Source of the DNA: Pseudanabaena galeata CCNP1313
GTDB lineage: Bacteria; Cyanobacteriota; Cyanobacteriia; Pseudanabaenales; Pseudanabaenaceae
Length of the DNA stretch: 64,000 nt
NCBI RefSeq assembly: GCF_029910235.1
Contig: NZ_CP112876.1
Coordinates: forward strand, 1-64,000
Direction: 5' to 3'
Position numbers and translations under genes: made by a program. Within the stretch, counting starts at the first letter, position 1; each line of letters opens with the position of its first letter. Under the pieces are notes generated by a model that worked only from the letters and a program-made list of their open reading frames with translations, did no database searches and was not told the origin of the DNA. Shown one piece after another: positions 23,963 through 32,345 of the stretch.

Positions 23963-24391
23963 GTGAAATATTTGCTCGATACCGACCACATCAGCTTTCT
24001 ACAGCGCCGTTCCAGTTCAGAGTTTATTCGATTAACTTTGCGGATGTCACAACATTCGCTCTCCGACTTTGCCTTATCAGTTATTAGTTTTCATGAGCAA
24101 GTAATTGGCGCTCACAGCTTCATCAATCGCGCCCAAACAAATACAGATATAGCTCGTGGATATACGCTGTTGTTAGAAACTCTCAACAGTTTTGCAAAGG
24201 CTCCAGTTTTACCATTTGATGCTAAAGCGATCGCCATATTTGATGAGATGAGAAGTCAAAAAGTTCGCGTATCTACAATGGACTTGAGAATTGCAGCGAT
24301 CGCCATTTCTAACAACTTGGTATTACTTACCCGAAATACTGGGGACTTCAGTAAAGTTCCGAGTTTAATAACCGAAGATTGGACGGTGTAA
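23963..24391 (+). CDS. PIN-domain toxin (VapC-like)
   Basis: 142 residues. PIN-domain acidic residues are visible: Asp6 in YLLDTDH, Glu in SFHEQVIG, and Asp in STMDLRIAAIA and RNTGDFSKV. VapC toxins are Mg-dependent ribonucleases. It is co-transcribed with the upstream antitoxin-like gene. GTG at 23963 is the likely start, giving MKYLLDTDHISFL, which is typical of the family. Confidence 0.85.
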   Translation: MKYLLDTDHISFLQRRSSSEFIRLTLRMSQHSLSDFALSVISFHEQVIGAHSFINRAQTNTDIARGYTLLLETLNSFAKAPVLPFDAKAIAIFDEMRSQKVRVSTMDLRIAAIAISNNLVLLTRNTGDFSKVPSLITEDWTV

Positions 24392-24407
24392 CGCAGAAGA
24401 GACTCTG

Positions 24408-24442
24408 TTGCAATATGCAACAATTTGATGTATATTGCAACC
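24408..24442. promoter_or_regulatory. Repeated TTGCA half-sites before ParD-like gene
   Basis: TTGCAATATGCAA (24409-24421) is itself palindromic, and GTATATTGCAACCAA follows about 13 bp later. The arms suit binding by a ribbon-helix-helix antitoxin. Confidence 0.4.
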
Positions 24443-24462
24443 AACTTGATTGAGGTTTTACC

Positions 24463-24684
24463 ATGTCTATCGCAATCAGAATTTCTGAGCATTTAGCCCA
24501 AGAAGCAAAAAGTCGATCTAAAGCGATGCATCGCTCAGTTGCGGGTCAAATTGAATATTGGGCAGCAATGGGCAAAATCCTTGAAGACAATCCAGAGCTT
24601 TCGTTTAGCTTTGTTCAAGCAATATTGATTAGTCGTGAGCAAGCTAAGAATTCAGAATTAACACCCTATGAGTTTAGTGAATAA
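24463..24684 (+). CDS. ParD-like antitoxin
   Basis: 73 residues: IAIRISEHLAQEAKSRSKAMHRSVAGQIEYWAAMG is a ribbon-helix-helix-type DNA-binding motif matching the ParD-like family. The C-terminus (REQAKNSELTPYEFSE) is the likely toxin-binding tail. It is followed 5 bp later by a RelE-type toxin gene. Two near-identical TTGCAATAT/ATATTGCAA-like arms upstream (24408-24442) may be the operator. Confidence 0.78.
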   Translation: MSIAIRISEHLAQEAKSRSKAMHRSVAGQIEYWAAMGKILEDNPELSFSFVQAILISREQAKNSELTPYEFSE

Positions 24685-24689
24685 ATCCG

Positions 24690-24977
24690 ATGGGTGAGAT
24701 TCAAGTTTTTCAAACGCCCTTATTTTCAAAAATCAAGAAAAAGTTAAAGAAAAATCAAATCAAAGATCTTGATAATGCGGTAAGAGAAATTATCAAAAAC
24801 CCCGAAATTAGGGAACAAAAAAAGGGTGATTTAGCCGATGTCTGGGTTTATAAATTTAGAATGGTTGATCGAGAAAATCTCCTTGCGTATCAATGGGATG
24901 CAAAAACGAGAACTTTAATCTCCCTCGGAGTTCATGAAAACTTTTATCGTGACATCAAAAAATATAAAAATTTCTAA
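24690..24977 (+). CDS. RelE/ParE-family toxin
   Basis: 95 residues with a basic N-terminus (FSKIKKKLKKNQIKDLDNAV) and the RelE-fold strands (DLADVWVYKFRM, ENLLAYQWD, TLISLGVHENFYRDIKKY). It forms a bicistronic unit with the ParD-like antitoxin. The likely action is mRNA cleavage or another translation-directed activity. Confidence 0.82.
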   Translation: MGEIQVFQTPLFSKIKKKLKKNQIKDLDNAVREIIKNPEIREQKKGDLADVWVYKFRMVDRENLLAYQWDAKTRTLISLGVHENFYRDIKKYKNF

Positions 24978-25070
24978 ATTTATAAAAATTGCTATAACGT
25001 TTCTGCTGTCGCTTTAACTGTTTTTTCTAACTGAATTTACCTGCACTAGCTAAGACTAAAAGTGAGAGTT

Positions 25071-25112
25071 GCGATCGCCTAAAAATCACGACTCATAGTA
25101 ATAGCGATCGCT
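25071..25112. repeat. HIP1-bounded repeat (family F)
   Basis: GCGATCGCCTAAAAATCACG, ACTCATAGTAATAGCGATCGC. This is a complete copy bounded by two perfect HIP1 octamers. It abuts the 3' end of the gpmA-like remnant. Confidence 0.8.
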
Positions 25113-25263
25113 AGTCATTCAGGATTGTTTTGCTGATCACCTCTCCAGTAACATCAAGTTCATAGGCGATCGGTACACCTGTCGCTAATTCTAGCGCTGT
25201 CACTTCCGATGGACTGAGATGATCTAGCATCATGATGATCGATCGCAGAGAGTTCCCATATGA
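25111..25263 (-). pseudogene. 3' remnant of a phosphoglycerate-mutase-like gene
   Basis: On the minus strand the frame reads YGNSLRSIIMMLDHLSP, then VTALELATGVPIAYELD, ending at a stop at 25111. This resembles the C-terminus of dPGM (GpmA), where GNSLR, TGxPxxYELD are usual. The catalytic N-terminal part is absent and there is no start. Confidence 0.5.
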
Positions 25264-25555
25264 GTTGAGCCATGATGATTCTCTCTCTAGTGATGTTTTG
25301 ACTAGTAATTTATTAGAGTAACTATATAGCTATATATGACTTGATGAAGTTTAATATTATACTCAACCTATTCAACCAGTAAATCAAGCGATCGCCTGTC
25401 ACTATGGGTTTCAGAGGTCAGATTTTGTTAAGACTCTATTCTATAGATTCTTAAATTCAACAAAAATATTTGTTTTACCTTAGTGTAAAGCGTTGTAATT
25501 TATTGAATTAGCTCAAATATGGCCTTTTACATTTATTCTTTAGGAGACAAGCAAG
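25264..25555. other. Intergenic, upstream of CsbD-like gene
   Basis: AT-rich. It includes the family-G repeat copy at 25369-25402 and CTATATAGCTATATATG near 25322, a near-palindrome. No gene is seen. Confidence 0.4.
25369..25402 (+). repeat. Dispersed repeat family G
   Basis: CAACCAGTAAATCAAGCGAT, then CGCCTGTCA. It matches 33823-33862 and the reverse copy at 20024. Confidence 0.6.
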
Positions 25556-25960
25556 ATGGTTTCACTTCAACAGTTACGTCGCTTTTTTCTCAATATTAGC
25601 TTGTCAGTAATACTCGTAACTTTTATCTCCCTTGGTTTTGGCACGGCATCTAGTTGGGCAGCAATTTCATCCACAGATTCCATTAACCAGTTCCAAAGTC
25701 CAATTGCAACCATGAAGCAAGAAGATAAAATTAACGAGGTCAATGGCAAGATTAAAGAAAAAATCGGCAATATAACTGGCGATTCAAAAAAACAAGCTGA
25801 TGGCAAAGCCATGCAATTTAAGGCTAAAACCCTAGAAGGACTCAATAATAGTATTGAGAATCCTAACTACAAACCCAATAGTCAAAATTGTGAAATTGAA
25901 GATTGCGCTCGTGAATCAACGGAAGATGTAGAATCTCAAATTCGTGAAAATTGGCACTAA
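25556..25960 (+). CDS. Exported CsbD-like stress protein
   Basis: 134 residues. A signal peptide spans ~1-38 (FFLNISLSVILVTFISLGFG, cleavage after SWA). A CsbD-like domain follows: INEVNGKIKEKIGNITGDSKKQADGKAMQ. Typical CsbD proteins are small cytosolic sigma-B-type stress proteins of unknown function; an exported form is less common. AGGAG precedes the ATG. Confidence 0.8.
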   Translation: MVSLQQLRRFFLNISLSVILVTFISLGFGTASSWAAISSTDSINQFQSPIATMKQEDKINEVNGKIKEKIGNITGDSKKQADGKAMQFKAKTLEGLNNSIENPNYKPNSQNCEIEDCARESTEDVESQIRENWH

Positions 25961-26006
25961 AACTGCTATACCTTTCATGAATCCATTTTAGATTGCTAAC
26001 CACTCT

Positions 26007-26897
26007 ATGAAGACATCCTTAGACTGTATTCCCTGCCTTTTGCGTCAATCCTTAGAGGCCTCTAGGTTAGTTTCGCCCGATCCTTCTGTCCATGAGCAAA
26101 TTATCCGTGATGTTCTGCATTGGACAGGAGAAATGGATTTAAACCAATCGCCTCCTGAAATTGCCCAACTGATCCATCGACGGTTACGCGAACTAACAGG
26201 AGTGACTGATCCCTATCATGAGGCAAAAGACTGGCAAAATCGGATGGCGATGGAATTGATTCCTAAATTCAGGGCTGAGGTCAAGGCTGCTAAAAATCCG
26301 CTATTGATGGCAGCCCGTCTGGCGATCGCAGGCAATGTGATTGATATGGGCAGTAATGGCAATCTCACAGAAGCAGATGTACAAGAGTCTTTAAGTAAAG
26401 CTCTAACGGAACCATTTTTTGGAGAAGAAGATCGGTTTCAACAGGCGATCGCCAATGCGAAATCAGTTTTATATCTAGCGGATAATGCTGGAGAAATAGC
26501 TTTTGACCGACTTCTAGTGGAACAAATAATCAATCAAGTTCCGCCAGAACGAGTGACGTTGGTGGTGCGCGGTGCGCCTGTTCTCAATGATGCAACTCTG
26601 ATTGACGCGCATACAGTGGGGATTGATCAAATTGTGGAAGTAATTAATAATGGTTCCGATGCTCCTAGCACTCTCTTAAATGATTGCAGTAAAGAATTTC
26701 GCCGCCTCTTTGCTGAGGTTGACTTGATCATTGCTAAAGGTCAGGGAAATTTTGAGGCTCTCAATAATAATCCCAGCAATATCTTTTGTTTATTTAAGGT
26801 CAAATGTGGGGTAATTGCTAATCTTGTTAATCAACCAATTGGTATGCAGATGCTTATACATTCCCAACTTGATTTAGGGCAGAAATGTAGAAAGTAA
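26007..26897 (+). CDS. DUF89-family metal-dependent phosphatase
   Basis: 296 residues of the DUF89/ARMT1-like family, with the N-terminal CIPCLLRQ motif, the acidic LADNAGEIAFD loop (Asp and Glu metal ligands), VVRGAPVLNDA and AKGQGNFE. Related enzymes hydrolyse phosphorylated metabolites and act in metabolite-damage control, using Mn/Co/Ni. The N-terminal two-cysteine motif is characteristic of this subfamily. It appears intact. Confidence 0.82.
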   Translation: MKTSLDCIPCLLRQSLEASRLVSPDPSVHEQIIRDVLHWTGEMDLNQSPPEIAQLIHRRLRELTGVTDPYHEAKDWQNRMAMELIPKFRAEVKAAKNPLLMAARLAIAGNVIDMGSNGNLTEADVQESLSKALTEPFFGEEDRFQQAIANAKSVLYLADNAGEIAFDRLLVEQIINQVPPERVTLVVRGAPVLNDATLIDAHTVGIDQIVEVINNGSDAPSTLLNDCSKEFRRLFAEVDLIIAKGQGNFEALNNNPSNIFCLFKVKCGVIANLVNQPIGMQMLIHSQLDLGQKCRK

Positions 26898-26945
26898 AAT
26901 AAAACTAAAATGTAGTACCCTATAAACAAAAAACAATGACAAATG

Positions 26946-27654
26946 TTAGCCCCGTTCCAATAATTCCAGAATTCCTTCTCTTGTACCAACGCGCCCAAAC
27001 AATAAATCTGTATCTAATCTGCCATCAAGCGATCGCGGCAACTTGGCACAATCTAGCTCAACAAAGGGTTGAGCCGCTAAACCAGAGCGATCGTAAATTA
27101 ACCATGCCAGAAAAGTTTTGCCAGTTCCTGCTTGTCCTTGGAAAATGATGGGCTTCAGGGTGGCGGCAGCATAATCGATTTGTTCGCTTAACTTTTGAGT
27201 TGCCTTACTGTTACCAATAATTGTTTTATCTTTGGGAACATTCTGAATATAGGACTGCAACCCTTGAATACGTTGTTGTTCCTTGGCAATGCGGGTACTA
27301 AAAGCATTGAGGTCTTGGGCTAAGAGCGTATTGAAGAGATGTTCTAGTTCAGAATGTTACTGCTTAATGAAGTTCGGTAAATTTCGACGGCTCCCCATTT
27401 CATCAAATACAGTCCGATCGCAGGTTGATTAGCTTGATAGATAATCAACCTGCTTCCACTTTAAATAAATGCAGTGATCGGGCGATATCTTGCAAAGTGC
27501 GATCGGGCAGATGTCCCCACAGTCGATGAAACCTTAACCAGTCACAGCATTCTGCCTCCGCCTCTAGATCGGGTTGTGGCAAATCCTCTAATCCCGCACC
27601 TAGTGATGGATGTTCTGAAGCAGATAAGGAAAGCGAATTAATTGTAGAAACCAT
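26946..27654 (-). pseudogene. Broken cyclic-nucleotide-domain/AAA+ regulator
   Basis: Read on the minus strand: from 27654, MVSTINSL to KVEAG, then a frameshift into LIIYQANQPAIGLYLMKWG (a cyclic-nucleotide-binding-type domain). A second frameshift leads to LEHLFNTLLAQDL and an AAA+ domain of the sigma54-activator type with Walker A QGQAGTGKT. The frame ends within GILELLERG, where the active protein would continue. At least two frameshifts and a truncation make it non-functional. Cyanobacteria lack sigma54, but related sigma54-activator-like regulators are known in them. Confidence 0.7.
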
Positions 27655-27812
27655 AGTTTCACATTACCATCCAAAATACGAACTCAGGTATTATCTGAGT
27701 TATCCTAATTTATCGATTTCCGATTGCGTTATATATTATATTCAACCAAGTCATTCAGAAAACAATACAAGTGCCTGTCAAGGTAATGGCATAAGTTTGT
27801 TGGGTGCTTAGG

Positions 27813-29366
27813 ATGAAAACAGATTATTTGATCGTTGGCAGTGGTTTATCAGCATTGACCTTTGGTGCGCTGATGGCAAACTCTGGCAAAACTGTCCAAA
27901 TTCTGGAAGCTCACGAACATGCTGGTGGCTTTGGGCATACGTTTACGATGGCAAAAAAATATAAGTTTAACGCTCAATTTCACTATGTTTGGGATTGCGG
28001 CGAAGGGCAAACCGTCAATCGCGTACTTAAAAAACTCGGTTTAGAACATAAAGTAACCTTTGAACGTTATGACCCGCAAGGCTTTGATCATATGCGAAGC
28101 CCTGACTATGCGATCGATATTCCCTCAGATCCAGAAGAGCTAATCCAGCGACTATCTAGCCTCTTCCCCGAATCTAGCGATCGCCTCCTTGAGTTCATTA
28201 ATGAAGTCGAGAAAACTGGCGAGGGCTTAAAGAAATTATCGCCGCCAATTAATCCGATGGAACTAATCAAACATCCGCTTGAGGTGTTTTCTACGGTTCA
28301 GTATCTGAATAGTACACTTCAAGATGTATTTGATAAGTTTCAGTTACCTCAAGCTGCTCAAACTTTACTCGCTCTGCAATGGCTGGATTTTTTGCTGCCG
28401 CCCAATCAGCTGTCTTTCTATGCTTGGGTGGTATTGTTCCGAGGCTATCAATCGGGGGCTTTCTATCCAACACAGCATTTTGAACATGTGATTAATTCAT
28501 TGGTCAAAGTCATCGAATCTCACGGTGGGCAGGTATTGCTTAATCATGAAGTTATCAATTTTAGCGTTATTAATAGAACAGTTACAGGAGTTAAGGCGAT
28601 GAATCTCCTTAACCACCAAACCGAAGAATTTACGGGCGATACGGTGATTTGCAATATCGATCCCAAAAAAGCCGCCAAGATGATCGGTGAATCCCAATTC
28701 TCGAAAACTGTGCGCCGAAAACTCGATTATGAATATTCGGCTTCTAACTATATGGCTTATTGTGTGGTCAAAGATATCGACCTGAGAGAATATGGATTTG
28801 GAAAGTGGAATCTCTTCCATACGGGGCATCAAAATCTCAATGAAGCCTTCGCCCAGATGTACGATCGCCATGATTTTTCTAATCCCAGTTTTGCCATTAC
28901 TACGCCCACATTACTTACCGATGCAAGCCCAGACTGCCCAGAGGATTGCCAAATTGTGGAATTTTTGACCGTCGCCAATTATGCCTATTTTAAGCAATTA
29001 CAGGAAAGCGATCGCAAGGCTTATAACCACAAAAAACAGGAGATTTTTGATTCTATTTTAGATGTTGTGGAGGAAAAATATGTACCAAACTTTAGGAAGC
29101 ACATGGTCTTCCATATTACGGGTAGCCCGACCACAAACGAGCGTTTTTGTTGGTGTCCTAACGGTAATTCCTATGGCTCTAGCTTAACACCTCGTAATAT
29201 GGGACTGGGCAGATTAAATCACGAAACTTCCCTCCATCATTTCTATTTTTGTAATGCTTCATCTGGATATCCGGGGTTTGCGCCCACGATTTGGACAGGA
29301 GCATTGTTATATCAAAGACTTTCTGGTGATTTGATTTTAGGAGATCCCCCCCAGCCCCCCTTGTAA
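27813..29366 (+). CDS. FAD-dependent carotenoid/phytoene-type oxidoreductase
   Basis: 517 residues of the phytoene-desaturase-like/CrtISO-like superfamily. The FAD-binding motif GSGLSALTFGALMANSG lies near the N-terminus, and the C-terminal SSGYPGFAPTIWTGALL closes the flavin site. These enzymes desaturate, isomerise or saturate long polyenes or retinoids; the exact substrate is unknown. The likely start is ATG 27813 rather than GTG 27804. The final residues GDPPQPPL come from a family-A repeat element, whose sequence supplies the stop codon, so the native C-terminus has been replaced by a few residues. Confidence 0.8.
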   Translation: MKTDYLIVGSGLSALTFGALMANSGKTVQILEAHEHAGGFGHTFTMAKKYKFNAQFHYVWDCGEGQTVNRVLKKLGLEHKVTFERYDPQGFDHMRSPDYAIDIPSDPEELIQRLSSLFPESSDRLLEFINEVEKTGEGLKKLSPPINPMELIKHPLEVFSTVQYLNSTLQDVFDKFQLPQAAQTLLALQWLDFLLPPNQLSFYAWVVLFRGYQSGAFYPTQHFEHVINSLVKVIESHGGQVLLNHEVINFSVINRTVTGVKAMNLLNHQTEEFTGDTVICNIDPKKAAKMIGESQFSKTVRRKLDYEYSASNYMAYCVVKDIDLREYGFGKWNLFHTGHQNLNEAFAQMYDRHDFSNPSFAITTPTLLTDASPDCPEDCQIVEFLTVANYAYFKQLQESDRKAYNHKKQEIFDSILDVVEEKYVPNFRKHMVFHITGSPTTNERFCWCPNGNSYGSSLTPRNMGLGRLNHETSLHHFYFCNASSGYPGFAPTIWTGALLYQRLSGDLILGDPPQPPL

Positions 29367-29541
29367 AGGGGGGAGAATTTTCTTCTTCCCCCTTTACAAG
29401 GGGGATTGAGGGGGATCTTTCGTAACTCATGCTATAGCTGATAACTTGTGTGTACACGGTAGCTTGTAAAGGGGGGAGAATTCATTCATTCATTATCTTC
29501 TTCCCCCTTTACAAGGGGGATTGAGGGGAATCTCTTCAACA
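29340..29541. repeat. Family-A repeat, one full hairpin and one partial copy
   Basis: 29341-29420 is a large inverted repeat with arms GATCCCCCCCAGCCCCCC and its near complement, ending GAGGGGGATC. A second, partial copy (29463-29541) contains the inner arm TTGTAAAGGGGGGAG and CTCCCCCTTT. It overlaps the end of the preceding gene. Confidence 0.85.
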
Positions 29542-29568
29542 TCTATTTTATAAATTGAGAATTCTACT

Positions 29569-30810
29569 ATGAAAATCGCAATAATTGGCGGCGGCGCTAG
29601 TGGTATGGTCACAGCCTACCTCCTCGATAAACAGGGACATCAAGTCACTGTATTTGAACGACAGCCTAGTTTAGGCGGACATATTCAGACATTGAATAAA
29701 AATGTGCAGCCGAATCAATCCGATTGTCAGGAAGTTCTCGAATGTGGAGTAATCGAATTTCCATCGGTGTTTCATAACTTTATGCAACTGATGGAAGAAC
29801 TAGATGTAGAACTTGAACCAGTTGATATTGGCTCAGCCATGTTTTTTAAAAATGGCAGTCACTATCTATCGGGAGTCGCAATCCGTAAGAACTTTACGGG
29901 TATCCGTCGCCTGATCGAACATTTGCGCCTTGATCGCCTCTATGCTCGTTCCCTAGGATTATGGCTCAAAATCAAATTTGCTGACTTGAATGAGTTTGAC
30001 AATCATCCCTTGTCGCAATATCTGAAACTCTCATGCGATCGCAATACTTGGCTCAAGTTACTAGTCATGTATAGCTACTCAATGCCGATGGAAATGATTG
30101 ATGACTTTCCCGCAGAATTAGCGATGCCAGTTTTGCGAGACGATGTTGCCGTCAAATGGTTCAGGATCAAAGGTGGCGTGTATTCCTACATTGAAAAAAT
30201 CTTAGCAAGATTTAAAGGAGAAGTCGTTCTTAATGAAGAAATTGACCATATTTTCAGAAGCCCAAATTCTGTCAAAATAGTGCGATCGCAGGGCAAAGTT
30301 CAGGAATTCGATAAAGTCGTATTTGCGACACCACCTGACCAAGTGCTGTCACTCTTAGCCGATCCGACAGAATCGGAAGTGAAACGTTTTTCTGCATGGA
30401 GAGCCAATCATGTGAGTAGCATTGTCCATAAAGATAGTTCTATGTACGATCGCTATGGTATCAAACAGCCTTCAGAATTTGACTTTTTTCAAACTGATAC
30501 GGGTTGGGGCTATAACAGTTGCCTAAATCAGCTTTGTGATATTGCCTCATCACAAAAATATTTTCTATCCTACCAACTGGAAGAGATAATTGCTGGCGAT
30601 CGCCTTATTCACATCCAAAAGCATCACACGCCGTTATATACCACCGAATCTTTTAAGTATCGCGATGAAGTGATCGCTACTAATGGCGAGAATAATACCT
30701 ATCACGCAGGATCTTACCTTGGAGACGGATTACATGAAGGTGCGATTACTTCGGCTTTTCATGTCGCCCAATTAGTTGGTGTAGAGAATTTTGTTTTTTA
30801 TTGTGCGTAA
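29569..30810 (+). CDS. FAD-dependent amine-oxidase-family oxidoreductase
   Basis: 413 residues. A dinucleotide-binding motif GGGASGMVTAYLLDKQGH opens the protein, followed by VFERQPSLGGHIQT; the C-terminal GSYLGDGLHEGAITSAF fits the FAD-binding end of NAD(P)-binding/amine oxidase proteins. The family includes enzymes acting on fatty or cyclopropane lipids and other substrates (for example the flavoprotein next to Cfa-type enzymes); no substrate is evident. It lies 3' of another FAD oxidoreductase, separated by repeats, so they may act on related lipids. Confidence 0.78.
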   Translation: MKIAIIGGGASGMVTAYLLDKQGHQVTVFERQPSLGGHIQTLNKNVQPNQSDCQEVLECGVIEFPSVFHNFMQLMEELDVELEPVDIGSAMFFKNGSHYLSGVAIRKNFTGIRRLIEHLRLDRLYARSLGLWLKIKFADLNEFDNHPLSQYLKLSCDRNTWLKLLVMYSYSMPMEMIDDFPAELAMPVLRDDVAVKWFRIKGGVYSYIEKILARFKGEVVLNEEIDHIFRSPNSVKIVRSQGKVQEFDKVVFATPPDQVLSLLADPTESEVKRFSAWRANHVSSIVHKDSSMYDRYGIKQPSEFDFFQTDTGWGYNSCLNQLCDIASSQKYFLSYQLEEIIAGDRLIHIQKHHTPLYTTESFKYRDEVIATNGENNTYHAGSYLGDGLHEGAITSAFHVAQLVGVENFVFYCA

Positions 30811-30888
30811 AGAATTGAATTTATTTCATGCAATCACTTCAGTTTATACATTCCCTATACGCGATCTCAACCGACACGACTAGAAGCT

Positions 30889-31113
30889 AATGAATGTAGA
30901 CAGATTAAAACGTCACGAAAATAATATGCCCACGATTGGCATGAATAATGAGTCTAAAGCATATAGCAATCCTAAATGGTTTGAGAGTACGCCCCAAAGG
31001 GGCGCACTCTCACAACCCATTTAGGATTGCTATATGTTGGGTGGTGGAATTGGCTCTTTAGCTGCCGCCGCTTTTATGATTCGCGATGGTGGATTCTCTG
31101 GGTCAAATCATTA
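30889..31113 (+). pseudogene. ohyA: N-terminal oleate hydratase remnant split by a MITE
   Basis: Before the palindromic element the frame from 30889 reads MNVDRLKRHE to MNNESKAY. After it, LGGGIGSLAAAAFMIRDGG continues to a stop at 31113. This is the FAD-binding start of the MCRA/oleate hydratase family (usually AYLVGGGIGSLAAAAFLIRDGG). A 75-bp hairpin element lies inside the coding part, and the rest of the ~590-residue enzyme is absent. The neighbours are two FAD enzymes and two dehydrogenases, which suggests a lost fatty-acid-modifying locus. Confidence 0.75.
30961..31035. mobile_element. MITE-like perfect hairpin inside the oleate hydratase remnant
   Basis: Ends ATATAGCAATCCTAAATGG and CCATTTAGGATTGCTATAT are complementary, and the pairing continues inward (GAGAGT, GCGCCCC) to a central loop. 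The element is 75 bp with a stem of about 35 bp. It occurs once in this window. Confidence 0.85.
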
Positions 31114-31125
31114 AGAGATAAAACG

Positions 31126-32178
31126 ATGAAAACAAATGCCTACGCTGCCCAAAATGCCACAACTCCCCTTGCGCCCTTTAGCTTTGAACGTCGAAAAGTT
31201 GGCAAGCATGATGTGCAGATCGAAATTCTCTATTGCGGTGTGTGTCACTCCGATTTGCACACCGTCCGCAGCGAATGGAGCAGGGCAACCTACCCTTGCG
31301 TCCCTGGTCATGAAATCGTCGGTCGGGTCGTAAAAGTTGGCAAAGATGTCAATAGGTTTAAGGAAGGCGACAAAGTTGGGGTGGGTTGTATGGTCGATTC
31401 CTGCCTTGCCTGTGCCAACTGTAAGGAAAACTTGGAGCAGTTCTGCGAGAAAGGTGCAATTTTTACTTATAACTCTCCCGACAAATATACTGGCGGAATC
31501 ACCTATGGTGGATACTCCGAAAGCATTGTGGTGGACAAAGAATTTGTCCTGAAAATCCCCAAGAATTTGGATCTGGCGGCAACTGCTCCATTACTGTGCG
31601 CGGGGATTACCACTTATTCGCCCTTACGTTATCACAATGTAGCCAAGGGTCAGAAAGTAGGCGTTGTGGGACTCGGTGGGCTAGGACATGTAGGAGTGAA
31701 GTTAGCAAAAGCTCTCGGGGCGTATGTCGTGGTTTTCACTACCTCACCGAGCAAAGTTGAAGATGCGCTGCGGCTCGGAGCGGATGAAGTCGTCAATTCT
31801 AAAAATGAAGACGAGATGCAGAAACACCTAAATAGTTTCCACTTCATTCTTGATACTGTGTCTGCAAAGCATGATATCAACGCTTACCTCCTGATGTTGC
31901 GACGTGACGGAAACCTCACTCAAGTCGGAATTCCATCTGAGCCGCTTTTGCTTTCGGTGGGTAGCCTAATTTTCGGTCGGCGCAGTATGAGCGGCTCTCT
32001 GATTGGCGGCATTAAAGAAACCCAAGAGATGTTGGATTTCTGCGGTAAGCACAACGTTACTGCCGATATTGAACTTATCCCCATCCAAAACATCAATGAA
32101 GCCTACGATCGCCTCTTAAAGAGCGACGTGAAATATCGTTTCGTGATTGATATGGCTTCCTTAAAACAGACTGTGTAA
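31126..32178 (+). CDS. Zinc-dependent NADP alcohol dehydrogenase (YahK/cinnamyl type)
   Basis: 350 residues of the MDR superfamily. The catalytic zinc ligands are Cys40 (CGVCHSDLH) and His62 (GHEIVG). The structural zinc site is the CxxCxxC cluster CLACANCKENLEQFC, and the dinucleotide motif is GLGGLGHVG. This fits the YahK-like NADPH-dependent aldehyde reductases. ATG 31126 (MKTNAYA) is preferred over a longer frame starting in the MITE. Upstream lies the truncated oleate hydratase. The stop lies at the edge of a family-A element. Confidence 0.85.
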   Translation: MKTNAYAAQNATTPLAPFSFERRKVGKHDVQIEILYCGVCHSDLHTVRSEWSRATYPCVPGHEIVGRVVKVGKDVNRFKEGDKVGVGCMVDSCLACANCKENLEQFCEKGAIFTYNSPDKYTGGITYGGYSESIVVDKEFVLKIPKNLDLAATAPLLCAGITTYSPLRYHNVAKGQKVGVVGLGGLGHVGVKLAKALGAYVVVFTTSPSKVEDALRLGADEVVNSKNEDEMQKHLNSFHFILDTVSAKHDINAYLLMLRRDGNLTQVGIPSEPLLLSVGSLIFGRRSMSGSLIGGIKETQEMLDFCGKHNVTADIELIPIQNINEAYDRLLKSDVKYRFVIDMASLKQTV

Positions 32179-32333
32179 GAACCCATTTAAGAATTGTCTA
32201 GATCCCCCCCAGCCCCCCTTACGAAAGGGGGGAGAATCAATTAGACTCTCTTCTTCCCCCTTTCGTAAGGGAGATTGAGGGGGATCTCTTAGAGTCTTTG
32301 ACCGTAGAAAAGTATTTCTTAAATGGTTTCTAA
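32174..32333. repeat. Full-length family-A repeat
   Basis: About 160 bp with terminal inverted arms GAACCCATTTAAGAA and TTCTTAAATGGTTTC, inside which the GATCCCCCCCAGCC and GGCTGGGGG-type arms pair. This copy shows the true ends; the other copies are tandem or truncated. Its left end contains the TAA stop of the alcohol dehydrogenase gene. Confidence 0.82.
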
Positions 32334-32345
32334 AGGAGAAATTGT

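Noticed and set aside
31027-31125. N-terminal extension of the alcohol dehydrogenase
   Set aside because: The extra residues come from the MITE and the oleate hydratase remnant in another frame; family members start at the internal ATG 31126.
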